DNA of 64,000 nt from Pomphorhynchus laevis (GCA_012934845.2 WNNJ02000909.1:88790-152789); one strand, 5' to 3'; positions 1 to 11,159 are shown, numbered from the stretch's first letter. Numbers and translations are program-made. The notes: generated from the letters alone by a model not told the origin.

Positions 1-377
1 TATCTCATTTAGTTTTGAATTTAGGTTTATTGATTTTTATATATTCTATACCCACAAAGTATTTGTCTATATAAATACTATACTTTGAAAAAAGAAAAAC
101 AACGTTTAAAAACGTTTATAATTCCTGCAGATAATAGCAGCTATAGTTAAATATTTAGAAAAATCTCTTTACTCACTGTTTTCGTTCCTGTAAATTTATA
201 GAATATTTAAGAAGAAAGAAATTAATATTTTTATATAGTTACGGACACAGAATATATTCAGTAACATAAGCAACATCATAGCCTTGAAAGTATATTCCTT
301 CTTACTCATAATTTGAAATAAAATAAGCATTAAGTTGATAAAAGAATAATAACTCCTAATGAGAATTAGAGTTTGAA
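1..377. other. AT-rich stretch without recognised feature
   Basis: I see only AT-rich sequence with stops in all frames and no repeat shared with the rest of the window. Confidence 0.5.
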
Positions 378-420
378 CAAAGCTTTTGCGACGTTTGTTT
401 CAAACGTCGCAAAAGCTTTG
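378..420. repeat. Perfect 20-bp inverted repeat, 3-nt loop
   Basis: The left arm CAAAGCTTTTGCGACGTTTG (378-397) is exactly complementary to the right arm at 401-420, separated by ttt. Its core (GCGACG) is GC-richer than the surroundings. A TATAAAAATA-like box follows within about 10 bases. It could be a cruciform, a small hairpin RNA or a foldback-element tip; no second copy was seen in the window. Confidence 0.9.
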
Positions 421-467
421 TATGGGTATAAAAATAGAAATATTGTCTAGGAAGACAATACACAAGT

Positions 468-700
468 TCAGCTATATGTAATAATGTCATAGATACTGAT
501 CATGATATTGATTGGGACAGAGTGGAAAGTATTTGTTATGAAAATGACTTATCACGGAGACTCATTAAATAAGCTATCTGTATCTCTAACCAATCTAATC
601 CAATGCGTGAAAATAAGTCGAACTGGCATCTAAAACTTCCAATAACTGGTCATATCACACAAAAGTTTTTCTTTGTAATAAGCACCGACGTCACATGATA
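468..700 (+). mobile_element. Remnant resembling the tail of a PLE GIY-YIG endonuclease region
   Basis: Read on the plus strand the stretch gives HDIDWDRVESICYENDLSRR, then LIK, AICISNQSNPMRENKSNW and HLKLPITG in one frame. The pattern (H.IDWD, acidic E, RRLIKEA-type motif, N..N.M, then LP) is what I associate with the region following the GIY-YIG nuclease of endonuclease-bearing Penelope-like elements. It is a broken fossil and the GIY-YIG core itself is not visible upstream. The assignment rests on motif memory only. Confidence 0.4.
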
Positions 701-1500
701 ATATGATATCTTATATTTCTTTCGTAGTCGCTGGTATAAATAGTGGTATTTTTTGTATTTACTGTTTGCTTGAAAAGGACATTGTGTTGAAATCTTGCAA
801 TAATAAAGAAAACCCTTTTTCATATCATGACTATAAAACCATTAACTAATATGAAGAAAGACATGAATTCAAGTCTACAATATATATAATGGTGGCGCAC
901 GGATGTGCTTAGTAAACAACAGTCCAGGATATTTTATGAATGCGGCATTTATAGAAAATGTTGTTTCTTGATAGACTGGACTTTAATTCACGACTTTCAG
1001 TCACCATGTCACTTCTAGACGAGCACTTCAGTATCGAAATGATGGACTCTGGATGTGCGAAATGGAAAAAGGTCAGGATTCCGAATAGAATTCGTAAAGT
1101 ATTCAATTTGATTGCCGATTGAAACTAGCTTTGATCTTTTAGTACGACTAAGTTGGCACTAAAAATATTTAGTGCATTATTTATAATAATTTTTTTAACT
1201 TTCAAATATATACACCGTCAACATATGTAGCTATACACTGTTAACTTACTCAGCGATACAATGCTAAATTATTTTTTGATAGACAATCAACTAAGACTGT
1301 CAATATATACTGTCTATATATACATTTTATATACATTTTAATATGAGTTGTATATATTTTACAACTCAGGTATACATTTTTATGATATATTCTTTAGTTT
1401 ATGATTAATTATGATATTAATAAATTATTATGATTAAATTACAATAATTAAAGTTTGAACACTTTTTATTTGTCTGAAAAAAATTAAGATAATTAAAGTT
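701..1500. other. Non-coding AT-rich stretch
   Basis: No convincing gene. A 65-codon minus-strand frame at 909-1106 starts on TTG and shows no family features; I do not call it. Short ATATATAC-type runs occur near 1300-1370. Confidence 0.4.
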
Positions 1501-1505
1501 TTAAT

Positions 1506-1795
1506 TCAAAACTGTTTCGAGTAGACGGAACTGAAGTATTTTTTCCGAAGTTCTATTCCAAATAGAAAAACATTATTTCCTTTGAATTTAATTGCAACAT
1601 TCCCAATGAATTTATTATGTAAAATTTTTCTGCAACGATTAAACTCAATAACACTAAAACCGCAATGTGTCGTCAAAGAAGACAGCCAATCATATTTTGA
1701 ATAAGTTGTTCTTTTATTTTGTAATCTATCCAAACTTGTTAACATAATTATTGAAACCACACGTGCATGAAAACGATGAAATATAAGATTAATTT
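1506..1795 (-). CDS. Possible terminal coding exon, unidentified
   Basis: About 95 open codons on the minus strand encode a mixed, non-repetitive sequence containing FSVIEFNRCRKILHNKFIGN, then VAIKFKGNNVFLFGIELR and YFSSVYS. Residue usage looks more protein-like than the Ile/Asn/Lys-rich frames of the neighbouring AT DNA. There is no clear ATG at the expected start, so it would have to be an internal or last exon. I do not recognise the family, and chance cannot be excluded. Confidence 0.25.
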
Positions 1796-2187
1796 AATTC
1801 TTGAAATTGTCAATCTATCATAGTAGATAGAGAGAGTTGTCAATACATCATGATTGTTGAATCAATCGTTCAACAATTTAAGATAACAAAATTCGATGCA
1901 AACATTTGTGTTTTAAAACCACAGAAATGAAAAAATTACATTTAATTTTTTGTCGATAGCATCAGCAAAGCGAATTTTCTGTTAAGAATATAATAAAGCT
2001 GTCATTATATTCGTTTTTATTGTCAATCAATCCTTTTAAATTCAAGCTATTAATAGAAAGGAAGGCAGTCGAACAATATTAAAAGCGGGTTCAATTTAAG
2101 AAAGAAATGCTGTAAAATAAATTTCTGATTCGTTGACTATGCAATTTCAATTGTTTTAAAACAAAATTAAAAACGTTTGCTTCCCAC

Positions 2188-3483
2188 ATGATAGGAGCAA
2201 TGCCAATTGTTAAACCATTCCAAATAGAGGTGTGTAGGAACTTATTGTTGTTGAATGAAAATAATTGTCATGGACAGGAAGTTACTTTGGCCCTACCGTC
2301 GGTTGCACTTTATGAATACCAGCAAAATGATAAAGCGCCTATGTGCCAGCAGAACTCATTAGCATCCTGCAAATTTCAAGCACTTTGCCATAGGTGGAAA
2401 TTGTTACTAGGCTACAGAAAAAGTGACCAAGCCAGCAGTGCTCAAGACATCATTCAGTTAATTGTACTTCATCGTGACGTGTCTAGAAGTATGGAGGTAA
2501 CAACGGACATTACAATCAAAATACTTAACAGATTCAACCACCATAAAAATATTGTTTTTAAAGATAAAGAGGTGCATTTTACGAAGTGTAGTAATAAACT
2601 GATAAAACAGTCCAACGATTTCCTTCGCTGTCAAATGAGCAGTACAGAATTCATGGACGAGCGTGGCGTTACTTACTGCCAGATTCACTTTTGCAATCTA
2701 CACACAAATGTATCGTGCTGGATAAACGAGTTTTCACATTTTCATGATTCATACAACGTAGCAGTAAATCACAATAAACTAAAAGAAGGGCAATTACTTG
2801 ATTCAGCGGTCAAAGGACCAGGATTTATATTCGGTCTTTGTGATTGGCATATATGTTTCGAGGCAATAATCGACTCGAGCGGACATCTCGGTGGTATACG
2901 TATTTATTTAGTATGTAAGCGATCCTTATACAAAGTAAACATAGCTTCTGTGTGCTTGAAAATTGCTTATAATATAAATATATCAGGGCAGTTTTTGGAA
3001 TGGTGGGCGAAAAAGGATGGAGAAGTTACTTCCTACACAGACAGTCGTGGAAGATGTCAAACACATCTATTAGCTGATATTTTCGGTTTGAAAAAGGCTG
3101 GAAATCGATTTGGCGTATATTTGTCAATATTTATGTGCTCACATGTTTACCCAGCTTACGTGAAAGTTCAAAATCACTTGAATCATGTATCGCATTGGAC
3201 CAAATATGTTATGGACATGTGTGGGGGGCAATGGTCTATTTCCAGTTGCTTCAATGACAATTATCTGGTTCTAACAATTCAGTATTTTTGTCAAACATCA
3301 TCAAAAATCAATCAAAAATCAAATAAACTTTCAATGCGTTCAGTAAATTTTACTTTAGCACTTAGAAACCGAAAGGATTGTTTTAAAATGATAACAATTT
3401 TTAAGGATCCGATCAATCTCTACTGTTATGAAGCACAGAAGAATGAAATTTTCGAAATACATACCTGGATAAATGCTGATCAG
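2188..3483 (+). CDS. Exon 1 of a triple MATH-like domain protein
   Basis: The reading frame opens after a stop at 2134-2136 and its first ATG is at 2188. It runs 432 codons to GCTGATCAG, followed by GTATAA, a standard 5' splice site in phase 0. The protein looks like three tandem beta-sandwich repeats of MATH/TRAF type. Each begins near a tryptophan (HRWKLLL at W70, CDWHICFE at W220, GGQWSISS at W349), continues with alternating hydrophobic strands (IRIYLV; LVLTIQY; VNFTLALRN), and ends in a short strand such as FMDERGVTYCQIHF. The third repeat is completed by the next exon. TRAF/MATH domains bind peptides and often scaffold ubiquitin ligases, but no RING, BTB or peptidase domain is visible. 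The start could be further upstream. Domain naming is inference from pattern; the coding call is firm. Confidence 0.7.
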
Positions 3484-3565
3484 GTATAATCATCAGTAAT
3501 TTCATCATTTCTAAAGGATTCTTACATTAAGTTATAGTACGCAAATACTGAGAAGTTCATTTGAT

Positions 3566-3800
3566 TTTTATTTAAAAAACGATGAATTAACATTTTATTC
3601 GAGGATAAACCAAGCATATTACAAAATATTTTTAAAATAAATTCATAAATTTAACGTTTAGGCTGTTAGAGTTTAGTTTATTTAAAAGTCGATGAATTAA
3701 CATTACATTTGAAGATAAAGCAAGATATTACAAAATATTTTTAAAATAAATTCATAAGTTTAACGTTAAGGCTAATAGAGTTTAGTTTATTTAAAAAACT
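3566..3800. repeat. Imperfect tandem duplication, units about 110 bp
   Basis: Two adjacent units begin TTTATTTAAAAAACGATGAA (3566) and TTTATTTAAAAGTCGATGAA (3677), and both contain TTACAAAATATTTTTAAAAT. A third partial start occurs near 3785. The units differ by scattered substitutions, so the duplication is not recent. Confidence 0.8.
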
Positions 3801-4371
3801 AAGCAAGAATTATCGTTGTTAAGTTAAACCATTTGGTCTATTTAAAATAAGTGATATAATATCGCTAAGAATAAGTATTATCAAGAACAATCAACTCGCT
3901 AGCTGATTTAAAAGGAATTACAACTGTTTCTTTACCAAACATTTGAAACATAGTATTTCGCCTAATTGGCGATCAGTACTAGTAACGAATCCCAATTATT
4001 TGTTAATAACAACCAGGCAAATCATCGAGTGATCGTAATAAACTCAAATCACAAAATTTATTCAAAAAGCATGTTATTAACATTTTCAGTTAACATGTTT
4101 TCTTTATACCTTTAGTTGATTACAGTTTGACATTGGGAAACTGTGCATAACAAACATTCTATAAATATACTACCATAATATAAAATGCAAGAAAGGAATG
4201 AATTAAAATTCATTTAAACTTTGCCAATTGACAAATTTGAATTTATGCTTAAATTTATAATTTAGTTTTAAAATATGTCATTCTGTTAAATAATAATCTT
4301 AGTCACTTGTTTTTATCAAATAGTTGTACATGAATTCTCTAAAATTGTTCTGAACAACTTTACTGTAAGGC

Positions 4372-4860
4372 TTTGTCTGGCAAACAACTTTCCAAAAAGA
4401 CCTTGTCTGGTCATCAATTTTTTTGAAATACCTTATCTGGGTAGTTATTTTGCTGAAACATCTTGTCGAGGAATAAGGGCTGAAACCTGATAATATAGCA
4501 GTTATTTCTGATGATCTCTATTCCTTATTCTTATACATCGTCTGTTATTTGCTAGTCAATTCATAAAAATTAACTTTTATTTTAATTTTAAATGTCAACT
4601 TTATATAATTATAAATTCTATAAAATCTTATATAATTATTTATTATTTATTTTTGTTTTTATTTATAAAAGTATAACATACGAATATTCAGTTAACTGAT
4701 CTGATTTGCTCAACTGGCAAGTTATTATTGATCTGTGGACTTTATTTTAATGTTAATATAATCTCTGTCAGAAATACTGAAATTATGTATTATTGATACG
4801 AAATTATTATTTTTTCTGTCAATTTTCAAACAAGTTTGATAATTTTTCTTATAATAAAGA
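4372..4860 (+). repeat. PLE-associated terminal repeat copy
   Basis: Short direct repeats of CCTTGTCTGG-type sequence (4372-4460) lead into the conserved terminal hairpin (GAGGAATAAGGG pairing with CTCTATTCC) and the CATCGTCTGTTATT motif. A tail (CAGTTAACTGATCTGATTTG) follows that recurs near 22180. The same terminal module is seen at the ends of PLE copies across the window, so I assign it to that family. Confidence 0.6.
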
Positions 4861-4895
4861 AGTATATATCAACAAAAATTATGAAAATATTTAAT

Positions 4896-5520
4896 TTACA
4901 ATTTATAAATCAACTTTATGGATAATAAAACATAACATCCGAGCATAACATCAATTAAAACTATTATTAATTTATATCGTAATAATGACATATTTAAAAA
5001 AATGGCATCAACTTTGCTAAAAGACCTTGTCTGGTCGTCAATTTTTCTGAAATACCTTATCCAGACAGTTATTTTGTTAGAAATAACTAACAAAATAGTT
5101 ATTTTGGAATAACTATTTTAAAATAGTTATTTGATCAAAATAACTATTTTAATTAATTTGAATAATTAATTAAAATTAATAATTAATAATTAATTTATTT
5201 TGAATAACTATTTCAAATAGCTATTTGAAGCTATCGTAAAGATGATTTATATGACAAGAAATATGACAAGAAACATATTTTTGCATTCATACCATATAAT
5301 ATAAAATATAATACATTAAATAATGAAGTTTTAAGAATTGCCATAGTATGTTGATATTGCCTTTCTTCAAAATCATTTAAATAATTTAATAGATACATAT
5401 TTTAAACTAGGTTACTATAAAAATAACATCAAGCAGAAAATTGTAAAATATATAAATTAACTAAATATTATCAAAAATAAATTTAAACTTTCAAGCGAAA
5501 ATTTTTTATGAATGGATAAT
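4896..5520 (+). mobile_element. PLE fragment (3' part of RT), broken
   Basis: Pieces of the PLE reverse-transcriptase C-terminal region lie in plus orientation: AACTATTATTAATTTATATC near 4960 and the ACATATTTTTGCATTCATAC region near 5270-5350. They match intact-looking segments at 16750-16980. The copy is rearranged and interrupted by AT-rich palindromic filler at 5090-5220. An old, decayed copy. Confidence 0.7.
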
Positions 5521-5689
5521 AAATAATATACTTTGGATTAGAAAATTGATATATTGATATATTATTAGATTGATACTAGATAATCAATTTCATTAGAGAA
5601 AATAAGTTATCAGCGTGTATTTGATATATTATTTATATAAATAATATATTATTTATATATAATAAATAATAAATTTTCGTGTATTTATT

Positions 5690-6810
5690 TAATACAAAAA
5701 AGTATTAAAATATAAAATTTACAATATATAAATCAACAAAATAATGGTAAAAATATATTTAAACTATAGAGCAAAAAAATATGGATGAATAATAAACAAA
5801 ATGTTTTGTATTTGAATAAGGTATAATGAATAAGTTCTGGCGTGTATCAATACATGAATTTTATGATAAGTTTTGCAGAATACGGATCCCTATACACGAC
5901 AGAGGACCATGTTGTGTTAATATTAAAGCAATCAATTGTGTTCGTCGATGAGTCATGTTTTCGAATGCCCTAATATGTAGTTTTCGTTCATGAAAGTAGA
6001 CAAACTCGTGATATACATTTGAAAGTGAGCGTAATGAAAATTTTATTAATCAACGAACGCTCTTGATTTAACGACCATCCTGACTTTGTCAATGTCAGTT
6101 CCAAAGATCTGGGCTATACAGTTGCGTTTGTTTTTAAAATGATTTATACAAATTGTAATTATAGATGTTTATATATCAATAATTATACCCCAAAGCCAAA
6201 AGGCAGAATTAAGATTAATAAAGCTCTTCATTAGAATAAGATACTAGATGATCAAATTTCATCAAAGACGAATACGCCATTAGCGTGTATTTGGCCCCGC
6301 TGTTCTGTTTGGTCAAGGAACAAAGGTCGAAACCTGATAGCAATGCAGTTCCTCCTGATAACCTCTATTCCTTATATATAAGGAATATTATTTATTATAC
6401 ATAATATATTATTTATTAGTCAGCATAACATGTTAACTATAAAAAGTTTAATTTATTGGAAATTAAATGTAAAAATATCGAAATTTTTATGATTTTACAG
6501 GGACATGAGAAATTTAAATAAAACTAACTTCAAATACATCGTATATTATAATATTTCATTATTAAAATAATAATTAAACCTGATATAATAGCAGTTCTAA
6601 TTGATGACCTCTATTCCTTATTATAATACATCGTCTGTTATTTATTATTCAATTCATAATAATTGACTTTTATTTTAAATTTTTATTTCAAATTTTAATT
6701 TCACATAAATATAAATTGTATAAAATCTTATATAATTATTTATTATTTATCTTTATTTTTGATTTATATAAAGTATAAAATACGTAGACTCAGTTATCTA
6801 ATCTGATTAA
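5690..6810 (+). repeat. Dispersed repeat R plus PLE terminal module, copy 1
   Basis: The block begins near TACAATATATAAATCAAC and carries a complex, GC-richer stretch (TGCAGAATACGGATCCCTAT, then GTTCGTCGATGAGTCATG). It ends in the hairpin terminal module ATACGCCATTAGCGTGTATT and the AATACGTAGACTCAGTTATC tag. Near-identical copies lie at 12525-13123 and 17330-18260. The last 230 bp (6580-6810) is a second terminal module. No coding function is evident; it behaves as the non-coding end of the PLE family. Confidence 0.7.
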
Positions 6811-7511
6811 TTCAAAGATTTTATTTTTTAAAATATAATATTCAACCACTTTAAACATTATTATTTGAAAATTACCAGTGATTTTGGGTAATTTTTATTA
6901 AGATAAATTCAAATTTAATTAATACAGGTTGAATTAATTTGGATTGTGATAATTTAATTTAATTATGTAATTTATTAATTTAATTAATTTATAAATAATA
7001 ATAATAAAAAAATTTCTTTTTGGTCTTCAATTTTATCTAATAAGCAGCAACCTGATTGGTATACTGACTACACGACCCCATCAAGAAGATAAAGGATATA
7101 ATTTTGATTGCCTTCAGACAATGCAATTTTGGACTTAATATTTCGTTATTATTGCATTACACTCGCAGCGTAGAAATACTGTAAAATTACGAGTTTAGTT
7201 ATTCGTATTTTAAATTTGTTGCTTTCGAGCATTTCCACAATTATGTTTACAGTTCACAATATTTTTTATTTCTTATGTTTATAATTTTGATTTTTTTTAA
7301 AAACATTTCTTTGCATTATTAACATTTATAATTATAAATGTTAATATATTTATAAATTCTTATAAACGGTCTATTACAAGTTTTAGTTATTCGTATTTTA
7401 AATGCTATAAATTTTATAAAAATAAAATTATATTTAAAATTATAATAAAATTATATTCGGTTGTAAATGTTAGTAAATTTTTGTTTTTTTATGATCTTTT
7501 ATAATTCTTAG

Positions 7512-7572
7512 CTAGAATCTGAATGTTATATTGATAATGACAACATTATTCACGTGGAAATTGAAATTAATG
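7512..7572 (+). CDS. Exon 2 of the MATH-like gene
   Basis: This 61-bp exon sits between acceptor TTCTTAG and donor AATG/GTATAT. It reads LESECYIDNDNIIHVEIEIN in phase with exon 1 (phase 0 in, phase 1 out). The YIDNDNIIHVEIEI string looks like the last two strands of a TRAF/MATH domain (the YIKDDTLFIKV-type ending in TRAFs), completing the third repeat begun in exon 1. The phase match plus this domain completion is the main evidence for the splice model. Confidence 0.65.
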
Positions 7573-7683
7573 GTATATACTTTTGCAACTGCTTAAAGCT
7601 AACGACAGGTCTCGATTGCATTCAAACTCTTCACATTAATCAAATAGAGTAATAAAATGTAAATATTTCTTGTGAATTTTTAG

Positions 7684-8072
7684 TGCATGTATTTAGAAAT
7701 GAGCTAAATAAGCTACAACAAGAGATGCAGAATTTGCAAATGTTTATTTCAACAAATTATCGCCTTCATTCCAATGATTCTTTAGCGGGGTACCAAAATC
7801 GATGGAGAAATAGTGTATTTCAAAAGAATGGGAAATTGGATGTTCCATCTTGCTCTACAAATTTATTGAATGCAAAAAATGGATCTTTACGTAGCTGGAA
7901 TAATACTGAAGATGCGAACCGAACACAGTTTTTAAACCTTCATTCAAATGAGTTACGGTCAATAGACCAACTCAATCATACTCGAAGCACTTCGATTTCC
8001 AGTTTAATGGAAAAACTAAACGTCAATAGAATGTCACTTAATATTGGACGATTTTTTAAACTTTACGACTGA
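7684..8072 (+). CDS. Exon 3 (last) of the MATH-like gene
   Basis: A 111-bp intron (7573-7683, GTATAT...TTTTAG) joins phase 1 to this exon, so the split codon reads GTG (Val). The 128 further residues begin HVFRNELNKLQQEMQNLQMF, a short heptad-like coiled coil as often found beside TRAF domains. They continue as a polar Ser/Asn-rich tail to a TGA at 8072. The whole inferred protein is about 581 residues. No AATAAA signal lies immediately downstream, so the 3' end of the transcript is not determined. Confidence 0.65.
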
Positions 8073-8447
8073 TGTTTTTGCATTGCGCTTTTAGGATTCA
8101 ACAATAATATTTACATAGCATAAATAATAAGTATTCAATACACATTGCTCTACAGGCTCCTGCAATTCAGACTAAATTAAGTTTGAATAATTAATTATTT
8201 AATAATAAATAATATTATTTAATATTTAAATAATTAATTAGTTTTGCTAATTAATTAGTAAAACTCGCATAATGTTCATAAAAATTACTAATATCATTCA
8301 TAATATAATATGTACTATAATATTTAATACAATATCTAAATATTTAAAATTAAAATTCGTATTTACGGAAAAATTAAGCGACGTAAACATTCTAAACAAT
8401 TAGCCAATTTAAAATTAAATTGGCTAATTTAATTTTAAATAAAATTA

Positions 8448-9770
8448 GCATCCTCCACTGCATCCAGTAGTGGGAGGGATCTGGTACTGATGAGTCATTG
8501 TGATGACGAAACGGCATTCGTCATTCTTTCGCATCACAATGACTCATCAGTGCCAGATCCCTTTCACTACTGGATGCAGAGGAGGACTGGCATCCTCCAC
8601 TGCATCCAGTAGTGGGAGGAATCTGGTACTGATGAGTCATTGTGATGACGAAACGGCATTCGTTATTCTTTCGCGTCTGGCTTACATGTATTACAAGAAA
8701 TTCACACGGAATTGTCTCACTCTCCTTAAATTCATGATAAAAGTTAGCCGATATTATAGAGACCTGCGTTGGCATTTGCCAGTGCTTTTGCTAATAATTC
8801 TTTTTGGTGAAGCTGTAGTACTGATTTAGTACTCAATGATGTTACTAGAAATTTTCTAGTACATCATTCACATTGATTCATTCATTGGTTGCTGTCTGCC
8901 AGTCCTCCTCTGCATCCAGTAGTGGGAAGGATCTGGTACTGATGAGTCATTGTGATGACGAAACGGCATTCGTCATTCTTTCGCATCACAATGACTCATC
9001 AGTGCCAGATCCCTTTCACTACTGGATGCAGAGGAGGACTGGCATCCTCCACTGCATCCAGTAGTGGGAGGAATCTGGTACTGATGAGTCATTGTGATGA
9101 CGAAACGGCATTCGTTATTCTTTCGTGTCTGGCTTACATGGTTTACAAGAAATTCACGCGGAATGGTCTCACTCTCCTTAAATTCATGATAAAAGTTAGC
9201 CAATATTATAGAGACCTGCGCTGGCATTTGTCAGTGCTTTTGCTTATGATCCTTTTTTGGTGAAGCTGTAGTACTGATTTAGTACTCAATGATGTTACTA
9301 GAAAATTTTCTAGTACATCATTCACATTGATTCATTCATTGATTGCCGTCTGCCGGTCCTCCTCTGTATCCAGTAGCAGGAGTGATCTTGCACTGATGAG
9401 TCATTGTGATGACGAAACGGCATTCGTCATTCTTTCGCGTCTGGCTTACATGTATTACAAGAAATTCACACGGAATTGTCTCACTCTCCTTAAATTCATG
9501 ATAAAAGTTAGCCGATATTATAGAGACCTGCTTTGGCATTTGCCAGTGCTTTTGCTAATAATTCTTTTTGGTGAAGCTGTAGTACTGATTTAGTACTCAA
9601 TGATGTTACTAGAAATTTTCTAGTACATCATTCACATTGATTCATTCATTGATTGCTGTCTGCCAGTCCTCCTCTGCATCCAGTAGCAGGAGGGATCTGG
9701 CACTGATGAGTCATTGTGATAACAAAACGGCATTTGTCATTCTTTCGCATCTGGCTTACATGGTTTATAT
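8448..9770. repeat. Tandem satellite with fold-back arms and hammerhead-like cores
   Basis: Units start at about 8448, 8901 and 9353, and a partial unit starts at 9661. The first two have a period of 452 bp; the third lacks the first part (about 308 bp). Units 1 and 2 begin with a long imperfect palindrome (arms about 8451-8505/8532-8586 and about 8904-8957/8984-9038). They continue with a shared single-copy part that ends in another palindrome (ACTAGAAATTTTCTAGT type). Six copies of CTGATGAGTC...GACGAAACG lie at 8487, 8639, 8939, 9081, 9393 and 9703, the last degenerate. Frames up to 109 codons in both strands are by-products of the palindrome. Confidence 0.9.
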
Positions 9771-10870
9771 AAAGTATTAATTTTAAATTTTTTATTTTTA
9801 ACAATATGCCAAAATATTAATATATAATTTGGCAAAATATAAAATAAATATTAATAATAATGCTAAAATATTAATAAATTATGCGCCAAAATATTAATAA
9901 AAATAATGTAAGAATATACATTAATAATACTCCGTGTAATATTTTTTCAAAGTAATTGAATTTCCAGGTAATACACACGTCTTACCTTCTGTCTTCCATT
10001 GATCACTGAGTATTCCATTATCACTTAAAATTAGAAGGTTTTCATCATATCTGTAAATACGATGTCGTCTTGCGTACACTGTGTTTGCTATATAAGGTAT
10101 TCAAAATAGGTCATGCCATTATTATGTGACTTGCTTGAGGAAATAAGCCGTTATTTATTCCATAGGAAAGCTTCAATTACTTATTAACAATAAATGTGCT
10201 TTATATATAAAATCTTATTTTTTATGTACCACTTGCCCACAAAGATTATAATTTCCTTCTTGTCTAATTAAATGAATATTGAAAATATTACAGTGTATGA
10301 ATTCGCTTAGATTGTGGACGGGTTCATTCATGATAATGATGCATTTTCTAAACACGTCACCTTAATTTTCACTTTAACTGAAAGTTATAATAATTCAACT
10401 TTCATAAGTAATTTAAAATGTTTACAATCAATTAAATTTATTTTAATTTTAAACTTGTCTAAGCAGTAATCCTCACTGTTATATTAATCAATTAAAACCT
10501 AGTTACAAAAGGTTTAGGTCGCTAATAAAGGATATTAATGTCGTTACTATTTGCGACATCAAGAACAATCAAAATTAATCTTTAGAATCTTCTATTTAAA
10601 TGAATCCGATCAGCTGACTGAGTCTACGTATTTTATACTATTTATAAAACAAAAATAATAAATAAAATAAATAATTAAATAATAAATTATTATTGGCATC
10701 TTCAGAAAATTTGGCGCTATGTGCTGACTCATCCCATAGCATCGGTAAATGTTGATTTTGTTTGTTGTATCACCTTCAGGTTTAAAGATCAGAGTAAAGT
10801 CTGATTTCACACGACTAATGGCCAATAAACTAAACGGTTTGTATCAGAAGTAGAGATCACGATATTTTCG
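9771..10870. other. AT-rich intergenic stretch
   Basis: Low-complexity ATTAATAATA runs (9780-9930) precede ordinary AT-rich DNA. Near 10611-10640 the reverse complement of the GTAGACTCAGT tag appears, a minus-strand scrap of the PLE-associated terminal module. No gene supported. Confidence 0.5.
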
Positions 10871-11060
10871 GATGGTTGTTGACTCTCTTTATGTACAAAA
10901 TACGAGTTGTGTATTGGCTTAAAGCAGCAAGTTAGAGTTGTTTCCCATAAGTGCTGGTATTCGACAAGGTTATCATTTGTTTACACTTATATTCTTAGTT
11001 TACATGAACAGTATATTGATAGGCGTTTATCTGACGGATGCCTGTCTTTATTTCTGTTCT
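10870..11060 (+). mobile_element. LINE reverse-transcriptase scrap
   Basis: One frame, with one internal stop, gives WLLTLFMYKIRVVYWLKAAS and then FPISAGIRQGYHLFTLIFLV followed by YMNSIL. This resembles the palm segment of Jockey/CR1/RTE-type RTs (the GIRQGCPLSPLLF...YMN motif), with the Cys of RQGC changed to Tyr. It is a short decayed fragment and belongs to a different LINE class from RelA and RelB. Confidence 0.5.
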
Positions 11061-11159
11061 CTTAAGATATGTGTGTTATTATTTAATAATTTTTTATTAA
11101 ATAAGCGAACAAATTTATTTAGGTAGCCTTATTCTTAATAAAACCAATTCTTTAAAACC

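Larger units (their letters stand above)
3484..7511 (+). other. Inferred 4-kb intron filled with repeats
   Basis: This lies between the CAG/GTATAA donor at 3483/3484 and the acceptor TTCTTAG at 7505-7511, which follows a T-rich tract. It holds a tandem duplication at 3566-3800, PLE fragments and terminal repeats (about 4370-6810) and AT-rich filler. No frame of length is present apart from PLE debris. The size contrasts with the 111-bp second intron and is explained by element insertion. Confidence 0.55.

Noticed and set aside
8500-9593. Several 84-109 codon frames on both strands of the satellite
   Set aside because: They repeat with the 452-bp period, occur on both strands because of the palindromes, and mostly consist of translated hairpin sequence; no conserved start or family.
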